Positions 9,930-20,816 of a stretch of 64,000 nt of DNA are shown piece by piece. A program made the position numbers and the translations under genes. How positions within the stretch are numbered: the first letter of the stretch is position 1; each line of letters begins with the position of its first letter. The notes beneath the pieces are model-generated. The model did not search any database, was not told where the DNA came from, and was given only the letters and a program-made list of their open reading frames with translations. Origin of the DNA: Ampullaceana balthica (Eukaryota; Mollusca; Gastropoda; Lymnaeidae). The stretch is taken from positions 648,501 through 712,500 of the forward strand of contig CALYLW010000129.1 in assembly GCA_944989445.1 (NCBI GenBank), read 5' to 3'.

Positions 9930-11825
9930 ATATAAATAGAAGTACATGTATAAGATTGTAACTTATAAATAAGGCAGAGTGTAATTTAATAGTATAAGTA
10001 TAGTAATAAGACAAAAAATTAAATTGAAGTCAATTTAAATTAAATTAATAAAAATTATTATGAAGTTAGTTGAATCAAAAATTCGTTAAAATACATTTAT
10101 TTATTATTTTTTATTTCAACCTACAACTTTGTTTGCGAACTTTTCTCATGGCGAAGTTATCAATCAAGTCAGGAAAGCTAAGTGAGCCTACAATACTTGC
10201 AAGCTCCTTTTCAATGCTCATTAGAGAGTCTTTGCTGTCTCATGAAACTTCTAACTTCATTTTTTATTCTCTTCAACTTTGAAAATGATCTCTCTCCGCT
10301 GCACTTGGACGTCATCATTGAGATATAGTTGCCAAGTGCGACATGTACATTTGAGGAGGACTGTGTAAAATTTACCTCATTCAAAAACAGGAACATTTTT
10401 AGATATGTGCATGTATTTTGAGTTTCGTGTTTTGTTACTTACTGTTCCCACCACTGAGCCTAAGGCTGCACAATAATGTTTTTGAAGAGTTCCAAAAATT
10501 GGACTAATTCTGAATGAAAGCAGTCTTTGAAATCACTTGAATATTCTTGCATTAACTTAGCTGCTGCCCCTCTGATGGCGTCATTGCTGAGCTCAGTGAG
10601 GTTTGAAAGAAAACCCAAATTCTCATGGATGTCTTTAAATGCGTTTAATCAATGTTTTAGGGCTGAAGAAAGTTTTTCAATATTCAATGATTACCAGAAA
10701 TACCTCAACCTTGAACTTTTGTCTTGGGGAAAATACTGTTTCGGCTGATAGCCCTTCATCAAACTGGCGTTTTCCCTTTTTTGATAGAATTGAAGATTAC
10801 TATATACTCTTTCTCCAAAGACTTGTCCTTTCCTTTTTCTTCAAAGACATCCTAATTCGGAACGCTATCTTTTCACAAACTCAAAGAGAGATTTCAACAA
10901 ATGTATGGCTGAATTCAAAGATAGTCCCCTCTCTTGAAGGGATACATTTGTTTTTTGAAATCTTTCTAAAATTTGTTTCCCAAATTTCAAGTAAAATAGC
11001 AACTTCCAGTTGTTTAAGTTCCTTCCGAAATCCTTCTGCTTCAAGTCGACTGTCACGCGGCTGATTTTCGTCAGTTACCGATTCTTTCAGTGCTGCAATA
11101 TTCTCATGTTATGATTTATTAACAGACCTTACAGCATTATTTCCGAAAAGCCATTGAGAAAAGATTATGAAAGGGACAGTGTTAGTAAGTTAGAATGCGC
11201 GAATTTGACAAATGCATGCATTATTATAGCCCCGCAAACTTCAAACAAAACAAATGTTACAATAAAAATTGTAGTAATTTTTAAAACTAATTTAATCTTT
11301 TAAAATTAAATATTTTATCGGTGTGGACAAGGCTTTGTTAGCAGGTAACACTTTCAGGTGTTTTGGAAGTACCTGCAAACAATGAGTGGATGCAACAAGC
11401 CAGGTATAAAGATTTTGCAGAAGGCAAAAAAATCTGGCTGTAGCAGGACAATCTTCTGCTGCACTTTAACCAACCAAATTAAAGGAATGAGCTGTGCACG
11501 GCACATAATGAGCAACACTGCACTTCTCACGCTTGCACTCCTTTATATTTCCCACCAATGTTACCTTTAAGCTGCGCGGCCGTGCAAATATATGAACAAC
11601 GCTGTGCAGCAGTTTAGAATTAACCAGCAGAAAATTTGGTAAAATATTGCACCAAAAATGGTTGCTGTGTAACTTTGCTACGATTTTTTTACTTTGTTCA
11701 CGGACCAACAAACCTTAGTGGGAACATTGCTTCCCACTCATATTTATAGCATTGTTGTATGACTGTCCACTGCATTTTTCAGGGATTCATGTCAACATTT
11801 GCCCACCTTTATTATACAATACCAG
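9930..11825 (-). pseudogene. hAT element and transposase, copy 2, split
   Basis: Same family as copy 1 but on the minus strand. Pieces include GERSFSKLKRIKNEVRSFMR (the hAT C-terminal dimerisation region, at 10211-10330), LKQKDFGRNLNNWKLLFYLK-like sequence at 10865-11056, and the HYVPCTAHSFNLVG stretch near 11480. The 3' flank is interrupted at 9930 by the MITE and resumes at 6587 and below, where TAGCTGCTAGT and CATTTTATTTAAA match the end of copy 1. Another ~175-bp MITE sits at 11557-11730. Frame broken throughout. Confidence 0.75.
11557..11730. mobile_element. ~185-bp MITE, copy 2
   Basis: Left end TTACCTTTAAGCTGCGCGGC, right end CCTTAGTGGGAACATTGC. Flanked by TTCCCACC and TTCCCACT. Inserted inside the copy 2 transposase, as comparison with copy 1 near 7430 shows. 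Confidence 0.75.
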
Positions 11826-13200
11826 ATATGACCCATAGCGTAGCATACGCCACAGACTTGCTTATAGATATTGCAAAGAACAGGCACAAACAGCAGCACG
11901 AAGAAATGAAAACAACATGAGTGAACGTTGGGGGGGGGGACGGACCACTGACGCATTATGGGTCTCGATTTTTGTTACCTACACCCCTACATTATTGTAT
12001 ACTTATTGTATGGCATCCGTCCGTCCTCATGGGACGATGTCGTTTACTCCTGCTCCTCTGCCCCCCTTCCCCTTTCTCCTGGCCCTTCTCTCTTCACTCC
12101 TAGCTGTGAGGGATGCTTCCCCGACTTGAATGCCCTCATGCCCGCCAGGAGGTGCGCTCCTCGGCAATGGTCTCCCACGTTTTATGGTCTATCTGCGCCA
12201 GTGACAAGTCTTTCTTGCAGACGTCCTTGAAGCCCAAGGAGGGGCGACCTCTTTTCCTCATACCAGTTGCCAGCTCACCGCAAAGCAAGGCTCTTGGAAT
12301 GCGCTCCAAGCTCATCCTGCGGACATGACCCAACCAACGCAGGCTTGAGTGCATACTCAGCATATGGCTCCTTCTGAGTACCTCGACATTGGTGATCTTG
12401 TCTTGCCACTTGATGTGTAGAATCCTACGCAAGCATCATAAGTGGAAGCTGTTGAGCTGCTTTGTTTGCTTGGCACTCGCTGCCATAGAGGAGTGTGCTG
12501 AGCATGCAGGCCTGGTACACTGATTTTCATCCTATTTGTGAGCTGCGCATTGTTCCACACTGTTTGATTCACCCTAGCCATTAAAGATGCGGTCTTGCCG
12601 ATTCTTGTTTCTATTTCCTTTTCCAGGGAGAGTGTGCTTGTGATGTCACTGCCAAAGTAGGTGAAATCCTCGATGACATCTAAGGTGTTTCCCTCAATGG
12701 AGATTGCTGGGAGGCAGTCTGTGCCTTGTCTCATAATGTTGGTCTTTTTGAGGCTTATCGTTAGACCGAATTCCTTGCATGCCTCTGAGAATTTATTGAC
12801 CAGCTGTTGGAGTCCTATCTCTGTATGTGAGGTAAGGGCGGCGTCATCCGCGAAGAGCAACTCTCTGATTAATATAGTTTCCACTTTGCTCTTCGCACGG
12901 AGCCGGCTGATGTTGTATAGGTTTTCATCCGTCCTGGTATGAATGTTCACACCCTCGGAGCAGTCCTCGAAAGTGTGTTGCAATAGCATCGAGAAAAAGA
13001 TACCAAAGAGTGTTGGCGTCTGCACGGAGCCTTGTTTGACTCCGCTGCAAACTTGGAAGGGTTCTGAGGTGGCACCATTGAAGAGCACTGTGCTGTGCAT
13101 ATTGGTATGGAAGGACTCGATGATGGAGAGAAGCCGCGATGGACATCCTATTTTTTCTAGTATATGTAGCAGACCCTTCATTATTAAAAATACATAAATC
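11826..13200 (-). pseudogene. Non-LTR retrotransposon, RT 3' half
   Basis: Minus-strand reverse transcriptase fragments: GVKQGSVQTPTLFGIFFSML, then LLFADDAALTSHTE (FADD catalytic box), FGLTISLKKTNIMRQG, DFTYFGSDITSTLSLEKEIE, and after a frameshift RILHIKWQDKITNVEVLRR, LRWLGHVRRMSLERIPRALL and the end near 12136. The 3' UTR runs to about 11826 and shares CAAGTCTGTGGCGTATGCT with repeats in the SMYD5 introns. The N-terminal endonuclease is absent, so this is a 5'-truncated copy. A related fragment lies at 42.5-43.0 kb. Clade not assigned. Confidence 0.8.
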
Positions 13201-13835
13201 TGGAAGTGGAAGGATGATTGTCTCTTCTTGCTCTTGTCCTACTGAATTCATTTCCAACTTTTTATACACAATTTTTAAACCATTTTTATTCTTGCAAATC
13301 TACCATCATACATTAAGGACACTAACCATATGAATATGAACAAATCTTTGGATTCCTTTGTTTTATCTAATGAATAAAATAACATTGTTTGACATTCACT
13401 ATTGTTTCTTCACTGTACAGTTCTTTTCCTCATACTGTTAGAATTACTCCAATTTTATTTTTTTTAACAAGAATCCTAATCTTTAGATCCCCACAAATAT
13501 CTTACGTTTTAATGAGCTTGTTCTAAAATCAAGCGCATTTAAACTCTATGGAAATATTTTAATCAGTGGATTTGCAATAGGAACCAAAATGGGACCTAGG
13601 GGACCTAGTCATGCTTGTTTATTTATATGGGCCGTTTGGAGCAAAAATTATTAATGTATGTCTCTGGAGTACAATAACAGATACTTTGATACTATTAAGA
13701 ATACAAAGATGAACATATAATATAAGTTCTATACAACAATAGAGGAGGGGTGGTAAACAAGACAGTGAGAGGAAACAAAATGTTTAATGGGAACTTGAGA
13801 CTGCTTGGGCTTGGGTTTAGCTTAAAAGACTATAC
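13201..13835. other. Intergenic, nothing recognised
   Basis: AT-rich sequence with short chance frames only. Confidence 0.5.
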
Positions 13836-13852
13836 TATTTAAGGGCACGGGT

Positions 13853-13996
13853 TCAAAATAGCGACTGTCAAAACAGCGACCGTCATAATAGCGACTTCAA
13901 AATAGCGACTGTATCAAAACAGCGACCGTCATAATAGCGACTTCAAAATAGCGACTGTATCAAAACAGCGACCGTCATAACAGCGACTTCACCACA
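13853..13996. repeat. Left arm repeat array of foldback element
   Basis: Alternating 15-20 bp units ending in GCGAC (for example TCAAAACAGCGACCGTCATA), with a longer two-unit period. Complementary to 15158-15299. Confidence 0.85.
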
Positions 13997-14027
13997 TAGC
14001 TATTCTTGTCCAACCGTTCACCTAACA

Positions 14028-14290
14028 CAGTGGTTCCAATCTTTTTTGACACATAGACCCCTTTTCATTGTCTAAACTTACCCAAGGACCCCTAGTGAAA
14101 AAACTACATAAATGCATAGTAACAAATAAAAACTCCAAAAAATAGCAACATTTTTATGAAGTATTTATTGAAATTAAAAATTGTGTTTAAAATAAAATTT
14201 TAAACTTAATTAACTTATGCTATATATAAACGCATTCATTCAAATACAAACAACTGCTCAGTAAAAATAAAATTTGAATCATGGTTACCC
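14028..14290. repeat. hAT-type repeat fragment in foldback core
   Basis: Starts CAGTGGTTCCAATCTTTTTT and continues GTGAAAAAACTACATAAATG, closely matching the left end of the hAT element at 49235. No matching right terminus was found nearby. Confidence 0.6.
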
Positions 14291-15157
14291 GGGCAGCTTT
14301 TTTAACAATATTGACAGCCCCCTTGTCAAAACGTCTTGTGGTCGAATTGTCCGGGGATTACATAATGACATGTTACGAAGGCTAGACTAAGTGACGACCA
14401 CGGACCCCGTGTTATGGAGAAGGTAAATAAAGGGATTGGGGCTGAGAGAATGTAAGTACCTTTATAAAGGACTATCTGACCACATTGCCTGGGGGTGGGG
14501 GTGGAGTTGGATAGGTTTGAAAGGACTTGCTACCTCAGAGGAGTGGTGCATTTAACACAATCATGAATTCGCCCTTAATGTTGATTGGTTTTCAGTGTAT
14601 ATACTTTTTAGTGGTAAATTAATCGTTGAAAATAACTATTTCATGCCGTTTTTAATTTTAAATAGATAATAATATTAAACTATATTATTTTTATTAATTT
14701 TTTTAAATTAGATTTACGAGGTAAAAACGAAAAGGGTCGAAACATCCGGGGATCAAAAAGTCCTGTAGTCGAACTTTCTCTAAATTAAAAAAAGCAGCCA
14801 CACGCCACCTCTGCCCCTACCACCGCAATCCCCCTAAATTAATCGACTGCATCTATGTTTGTTAATCACTATCGAGCTTTCTGCAAAATATATTTGACTG
14901 AAGTAATAGCAGTTATAATTTTATTTTTTTCACAGAATTTTTTTAAAAACAAAATGTGTCCCGAAAATGTGTTTACACTCTTTACAACACCAACATTTAT
15001 TTATACACACCTCCAGTTGATTGTATTTAATTTTGTATTGTCCCTTCTGTACAAAAAACCTACATGGCTTATCGTGTCTTACTTTTCTTTATTTTATAAA
15101 CTCCATTGTAGGCTAGGCACAGTAAGTTTTTCAAACATTAATACAAGCAAAAGAAGA

Positions 15158-15299
15158 AAGTCGCTATTTTGATACAGTCGCTGTTATGATGCAGTCGCTA
15201 TTATGACGGTCGCTGTTTTGACAGTCGCTGTTTTGATACAGTCGCTATTTTGAAGTCGCTATTATGACGGTCGCTGTTTTGACAGTCGCTATTCTGCCC
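15158..15299. repeat. Right arm repeat array of foldback element
   Basis: GTCGCTATTTTGA-, GTCGCTGTTATGA- and GTCGCTGTTTTGACA-type units, inverted relative to the left arm. Confidence 0.85.
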
Positions 15300-15315
15300 G
15301 GATGCCCTATTTAAG

Positions 15316-15688
15316 TAATTGTAATACATGTAATTGAAATGAAAAAAATTGCACATATGAAAACATTATATATATATATATATATATCAATATACATAAT
15401 TCCCGTTGTCTGTATGGTTATAATGTAATGCTGTTAGGTGGCGCTGCGATATGATGTAATGCTGTTAGGTGACGCTGCAATCGATTTTGTTTTATAGAGC
15501 TGCACCAAAAATAACACTTTTCGAACGTTCCGCATAAAATTGTTCAATATGATAATAAATGAATCAAATAAAAGTAAATAAAATAAATGAAAGTTCTGTA
15601 TTACGTTATTTTTTAATCTGATGTGTATTTATTTTGAAAACTTCTGTCATTTTTGACGGGTGATACACTAGTATATAATAAATAAATA
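15316..15688. other. Noncoding with TA microsatellite and repeat
   Basis: A short TA run near 15366-15388 and a local duplication of TGATGTAATGCTGTTAGGTG-type sequence near 15425-15475. From about 15485 a ~195-bp segment is repeated directly at 17165-17390 on the other side of the Tigger-like element. Confidence 0.6.
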
Positions 15689-17070
15689 CAGTCGAACCCA
15701 CTTAACTCGAGCTAGGTTAACTCGACCACCCTACTAACTCGACGTTTTTTATTGGAACCGCCAAATTCTCTCTTTGTCTATTCTCATCAGTTAATTCGAT
15801 TTTTTAAAGTCGCCAAAACCTAATACCTCGAGCACAAAAGAGGGCTAAATTTGAAACTTAACGTTGGTTAGCTCGATCCTCCAATGTGATCCATGTGTGA
15901 ATTAGAGCTATTCACCCGAGGTGCCCGTAAATCGCGTTAGCGGTCTTTAATCCGTCATTATTTCGCAGTGCATGTTATATTATTACATGTATAAAACTTA
16001 ATTCATTTTCTGATGCATTAATCATTTTATTTTTTAAGATAAAGGAATATCTTTAGAAATGAAAATAAAGGTTTGTATCGAGAATCGATGGTGGTTTTTA
16101 TTTAATTAAATACAAGTTTTTTAAATTCTTTTAAAAGTTTGTTGTTGCTTTGTTACCAGTAAGATACGTGACTGTGACTAACACGCGCGTGACAGTGAAA
16201 TCAAATCATTTTCTTAATATTCCAGTATATATATATAATAATATACACGTCATCACTGTTGTAGGTCAAATTCTGATAAGGAATGATTTAAAAAAAAATT
16301 CGCTTAGACTTAGTTGCCGGCCGAGGTCTAACACACAACGTGCTGTGATCAATGGTCAAGGCCGCAATAGTTTTATTTATATTACAAGTTTGATTGACTG
16401 AGGAAATTCGAGAGCGGTCTGATAGTGACAGATATCCTGCACGTCAAAAGCATTATACTTAAAATTACCATATAGATATGTTTTTGTTTTTTTTTAAATT
16501 CGCTGATTCGACGGATATTGTAAAAGCGAGCGGCTGTGACAATAGTGACATGCCACACCACATGCGACGAGGCGAGGCGAAAATTTTGACCTTTTAACGC
16601 ATGCGCAGACGATTATAAACTGGTAACTTTTTTATTTTTTTATTTTTATTAAATGGAATCGAAACATGACCGCAGAGACGTAATCAAAGTCCTTTACTTC
16701 GGCATAAAAATATATATATATAAAAATTCCAGACTAGTCATAACTTTTCCTGACTTTGAAGGCCGAGAAATTTTTTTAAAGAATTCCCGAATTTTTATCG
16801 TTTTCCTGAGTGGGAACCATGGTTATATTTAAACGGTCCTTAAAAACGAATGGTCATTACAACCTTAGGAAAGAGTGAAGAAATATTAGGGTTCCGATAC
16901 GATTCCGATTAATCGTCCCATCACTAATTAACGCACATCATGTACATAAAGAAATTTCAAGCACATGTTAATATTTTGCCGCCATATTGGTTTTCGTTTT
17001 AACTCGATCATCGGTTATCTCGACGCCATTTTTCATAACCCAACGCCGTCGACTTAACCGGTTTCGACTG
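15689..17070. mobile_element. Tigger/pogo-like DNA transposon, no intact gene
   Basis: Ends CAGTCGAACCCACTTAACTC and, inverted, CAGTCGAAACCGGTTAAGTC, flanked by the dinucleotide TA at 15687-15688 and 17071-17072. Subterminal repeats of the ACTCGA type on both sides. No transposase frame remains; the interior (16170-16480) shares sequence with a repeat in a SMYD5 intron at 29.4 kb. A degenerate or nonautonomous copy. Confidence 0.8.
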
Positions 17071-17164
17071 TACCAATAGACATAATTTGCTTTTTATGTC
17101 CGTCCGTTCGTAACTCTACTAATTTTAGAAAGCAGCGCACCGTTTAAAAAAAAAGCCTTGAAAA

Positions 17165-17390
17165 AAAAATTACTGCACCAAAAATAACTACTGTATTTTC
17201 GAACGTCCTCATAAAATTGTTCATTATGGAAATAATTTAATAAAGGAATAAAATAAAAATAAATGAAAGTTCTGTATTACATTATTTTTTATTCTGATGT
17301 GTAATTTTTCAAAATTAATAGATTTCAGCTGAAATATATTTATTTTGAAAACTTCCGTCTTTTTTGACAGGTAATACACTAGTATATATA
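17165..17390. repeat. Direct copy of 15485-15680
   Basis: Shares GCACCAAAAATAAC, TTTTCGAACGT, AATGAAAGTTCTGTATTAC and AATACACTAGTATATA with the earlier segment. Confidence 0.65.
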
Positions 17391-18596
17391 TATATATATT
17401 TATATTAAATATTGATCGATTAAGAAACTACTTTGTGAATAGTATACAACAAATAAATGCAATATTTTTTAACTACTTGAACCAAATAAGGCAAATAATT
17501 AAGGTTGTTAAGACTGCTCGTTTTTGAGGACCGGTTAACCTCTCAAAAAAAGACCGGTTAACCGGTTAGCCGCTCCGCATTTATACAATTTATACTATGT
17601 TTAGTGAACCACCAAGAGAATGGATCAAATTTTCCCATCGCCTCGTTTGATTTGACAACAAAGAGCCCGTGATGTACCGACTCTAGTGTTGCTGTCAAAA
17701 CAGCGAATTCAAAAAAAAATAAAAAAAATAATTCCGAACAAAGAATTAAACTGTAATGATATTCAATTTTTATGTAATAATAGTATTAAAACGGCATTTT
17801 ATTAAATTGTTGTCAAGTCAGTTTGTTTTTGCGGACCGGTTAATCATTTTTTAAAAAAAGCCTGTTTTACTGTCCGGTCTGTATTTTCCCTTAATTTTTT
17901 TAGAACCAACATGGGAAGGCTGAAGGCATCAAATATTCACCTCGCCAGTTCTGCTGGTGACGTTACAGCCCGTTTGCTCAGCGCTGTAACTAAGCGAATA
18001 CATTTTTTAAATTAAAAATCGGTCACTAGCGAACTCCACAAACAGTGATGACGTGTATTTTTATATTTATAAACCAGAATTTTATTATTTTTAAGAAAAC
18101 GCTTTGATTTTGATGTCACGGTCGCTCGCGTGTTGGCTCTGGTATTTTGCCGTAACACAACAAAAAATTAACTCCGGGTAATAAGCTAATATACCGACTA
18201 AGTCCTGATAAAACGGAGTAAACAGTGATAATAAGATGGAATTTATTTAAATACCATATTATGTTTCACTCGTCAACTTGCCAGAATTATTGAATTTCGC
18301 CGCGCACACGACGATCCCCCCACCCAATAGGGTGGGGTTTAGGTGGGGTTTGAGCTACACTCGCCATTTTCCAAGGCATGCTCTGACTCTATTTAAAAAG
18401 AGAAATGTTCCTTCCCCCAACCCACTGTAGATGTATAACAGTGGGGGAGGGGATGGAAGGTGTCTCTTTTCGTGGTCTTGTATTGGTATGTCAAAGCAAA
18501 AGGCTTCCTTTTATATAAACATCAAAGACCTGTCAAGCCTTCTCCCCCCCCACCACCCTCATTATCCCTAACTAGAAAACTCCATTACTTGTCACC

Positions 18597-18911
18597 TGTA
18601 ACTGTTAACTTCTTTTTTATATGTAACTCTCTTTTGTAGGCGTTCTCACAATACAGAATCTTGTGTACAATAATCCACTGAAGAACTTGTTTCAACAAAA
18701 CAACTTTAATATGTATACTATTTACACAGAAATATCATTTGAGGTTATACAACGTGGAAATCTTGAGGCACACACACATTACATCCTTCCTTGACGGAAG
18801 TCTTCTAACAACTGTTCGCCCAACACTTTCAACCAATAGGAATGCTCCTTTCTTCCCGCATTTCTTATTCACGTGACCTTACGTCACAAATCATGTAAAT
18901 CACACGTGACA
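18597..18911 (-). repeat. LTR of element 2 (3' LTR in sense)
   Basis: TGTAACTG...GTGACA. Followed inside by the complement of a purine-rich GGATGGGGGTGAA tract. Confidence 0.9.
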
Positions 18912-18927
18912 TTCACCCCCATCCTTC
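18912..18927 (-). other. Polypurine tract of element 2
   Basis: Sense strand GAAGGATGGGGGTGAA next to the 3' LTR, identical to element 1. Confidence 0.6.
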
Positions 18928-19431
18928 AAAAAAAAAGTTTATGAAATACAACATTTTTGGTCTTCATAAAATCAAATTAATCTAAATCTATTTTCAAATT
19001 TCAAATATTTATCATCAATGAACATTCATTTTCTTACATACAACATCTGGACATAAAATCAATAAGAAAAAATCTGTAGGACTGCAACAGTCTAAACATA
19101 AAAAATAATGAGAAAAAAATCTGTAGGACTGCAACAGTCTGTCTACCTGTGCTGAAAAAATTGACACTGAATTTTTTTTTACACATCTGTAATTTTGTGT
19201 AATTAAAATATTTTTAACAATCAATATTATTAAAATTAACTAATAATCCAGTGGAATTCAAACACTGTTCCTTGTCCATTGTTCAACAAATAAAAATATT
19301 AATATAACTACAGTCTCTGTTTGTATCCTTTAGGAATTCACAGACTAATGTTAATACAGTCTCCTATTTTATCATTTAGTAATTCACAGAATGTCTTTTT
19401 AATAAAGTCTCTGGTTTTATCACTTAGGAAT

Positions 19432-20739
19432 TCACAGAATGTCTTTATTTATTGTCATTCTACTTAATATGTCTGCAACTACATTGTCTTTTCCCTTCAC
19501 AGGTTTAATGTCAAATTTGTAGTCGGCTAATAGCATAGCCCAGCGATTCACTTTGGCGTTGCTGATCTTCTTCTTGTTGAATGCCACAAGTGGTTTGTGG
19601 TCTGTTAGAAGAGTGAATGTTCTACCTAGAAGGTATTTTTGAAGTTTTTGTAGAGCCCACACTATGGCTAGACATTCTCTCTCTATGGTGCTGTAGTTAC
19701 ACTCTGTTTTGGTCAAATTTCTGCTAAGATACTGTATAGGATGTAGAATACCATCATGTTCTTGCATAAGGCACGCTCCTAATGCAATGGACGATGCATC
19801 AGTAGAAACAATGAAAGGTTTATCCCATTGAGGTGTAACTAAGATGGGTTTCTTCCTAAATGCTTCCTGAATGTTCTCTAATGCGTTGAGGCAATCTCCT
19901 GGAAACTGAAATTTTCTAATATCTTTGGTTTTTGTAACTTCTGTTAGTGGGTGAACAATTTCTGCATAATTTGCAATAAAAGGTCTGTAAAAGTTACATA
20001 GTCCCAGCAGGGCTTGCACTTGTTTCTTAGATTTTGGGACTGACAGATTAAATATCTTGTTTTCATTTTCTCCAGTAGGAGTGACTGCACCACCTCCTAT
20101 TCTGTATCCCAAAAAATCTATGTACTTCTTTCCAATGTTGATCTTTTCTGGTGAGATTGTCACATTATGTTTCTTGAGTCTATCCAGTACAGCTTCAAGT
20201 GTATGGATATGTGATTCCCAATCTTTAGTGTGGATACATATGTCGTCGACATAATGTACCACATTTGGAATTCCTTGCAACATCACTTTCATAAATCTGC
20301 TAAAAGTGGCTGTACTGTTGACCAGTCCAAATGGCATTACTAACCATTCATACACCTCATCCATGGCTATGAATGCAGTGTATTTTACAGAATCAGGATC
20401 CATGTTTATCTGCCAAAAACCTCTGTTTAAGTCAAATGTAGTGAATATTCTGGAAGTACCAATTATGTCTATAATGTCTCTTGGGTCTCCAATAGGTTCA
20501 TGGTCCAATTTTGTAATATTATTCAACTGTCTGTAGTCACAGCATAGTCGAATCTTTCCATTCTTCTTTTTTACTATGACAGTTGGTGAGGTATAGTCAG
20601 CTTCAACTGCTTTTCTTATTTTGTTTTCTTTAAGTAGGTAGTCAATTTCTTGCCTTACTGTGTCTCTATATGCCATTGGAATAGGGTATACTTTGGTCTT
20701 GAAGGGTTCATGTTCCAATACTTGTATCTTGTGAGTCAC
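19432..20739 (-). CDS. Reverse transcriptase-RNase H of element 2
   Basis: Copies element RNA into DNA. About 430 codons open. RT motifs in order: SPTVIVKKKNGKIRLCCDYR, the DLNRGFWQI block, FGLVNSTATFSRFM and the catalytic YVDD at HYVDDICI. The thumb/connection follows, with LGLCNFYRPFIANYAEI, then RNase H with STDASSIALG, ERECLAIVWAL and TDHKPLVAF. The first codon of the open stretch is GTG (Val), so a separate start is not evident. It lies out of frame with the integrase upstream. Being the last pol domain is unusual for Ty3/Gypsy. Stops at 19432, after which the 3' noncoding repeats begin. Confidence 0.9.
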   Translation of the reverse strand: MTHKIQVLEHEPFKTKVYPIPMAYRDTVRQEIDYLLKENKIRKAVEADYTSPTVIVKKKNGKIRLCCDYRQLNNITKLDHEPIGDPRDIIDIIGTSRIFTTFDLNRGFWQINMDPDSVKYTAFIAMDEVYEWLVMPFGLVNSTATFSRFMKVMLQGIPNVVHYVDDICIHTKDWESHIHTLEAVLDRLKKHNVTISPEKINIGKKYIDFLGYRIGGGAVTPTGENENKIFNLSVPKSKKQVQALLGLCNFYRPFIANYAEIVHPLTEVTKTKDIRKFQFPGDCLNALENIQEAFRKKPILVTPQWDKPFIVSTDASSIALGACLMQEHDGILHPIQYLSRNLTKTECNYSTIERECLAIVWALQKLQKYLLGRTFTLLTDHKPLVAFNKKKISNAKVNRWAMLLADYKFDIKPVKGKDNVVADILSRMTINKDIL

Positions 20740-20816
20740 AGTTTTTGTGTTTCCTGTTTCTTTTTATCACTCTGTGTTTCATATTATCTGGTATGTCAGA
20801 TGATATTTTTTCACTG

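Larger units (their letters stand above)
13843..15307. mobile_element. Foldback element with tandem-repeat arms
   Basis: The ends are inverted (GGGCACGGGTT against GGGCATCCGGG) and each continues into ~145 bp of short repeats built from units such as AAAATAGCGACTGT, AAAACAGCGACCGTC and ATAATAGCGACTTC. The right arm is the reverse complement of the left. TATTTAA, or TATTTAAG with one more base, is duplicated at both sides (13836 and 15308). The ~1.15-kb core has no convincing protein. Long arms made of tandem repeats are typical of FB/Galileo-type foldback transposons. Part of the core is a hAT-type repeat starting CAGTGGTTCC at 14028. Confidence 0.85.

Noticed and set aside
13853..13996. Regular short repeats suggesting a CRISPR array
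   Set aside because: Units are adjacent without unique spacers and are mirrored at 15158-15299, so they are arms of a foldback element. The host is also eukaryotic.
14855..15172. Open frame of 105 codons in the foldback core
   Set aside because: Low-complexity, AT-driven, hydrophobic composition, no motif, and it runs into the repeat arm.
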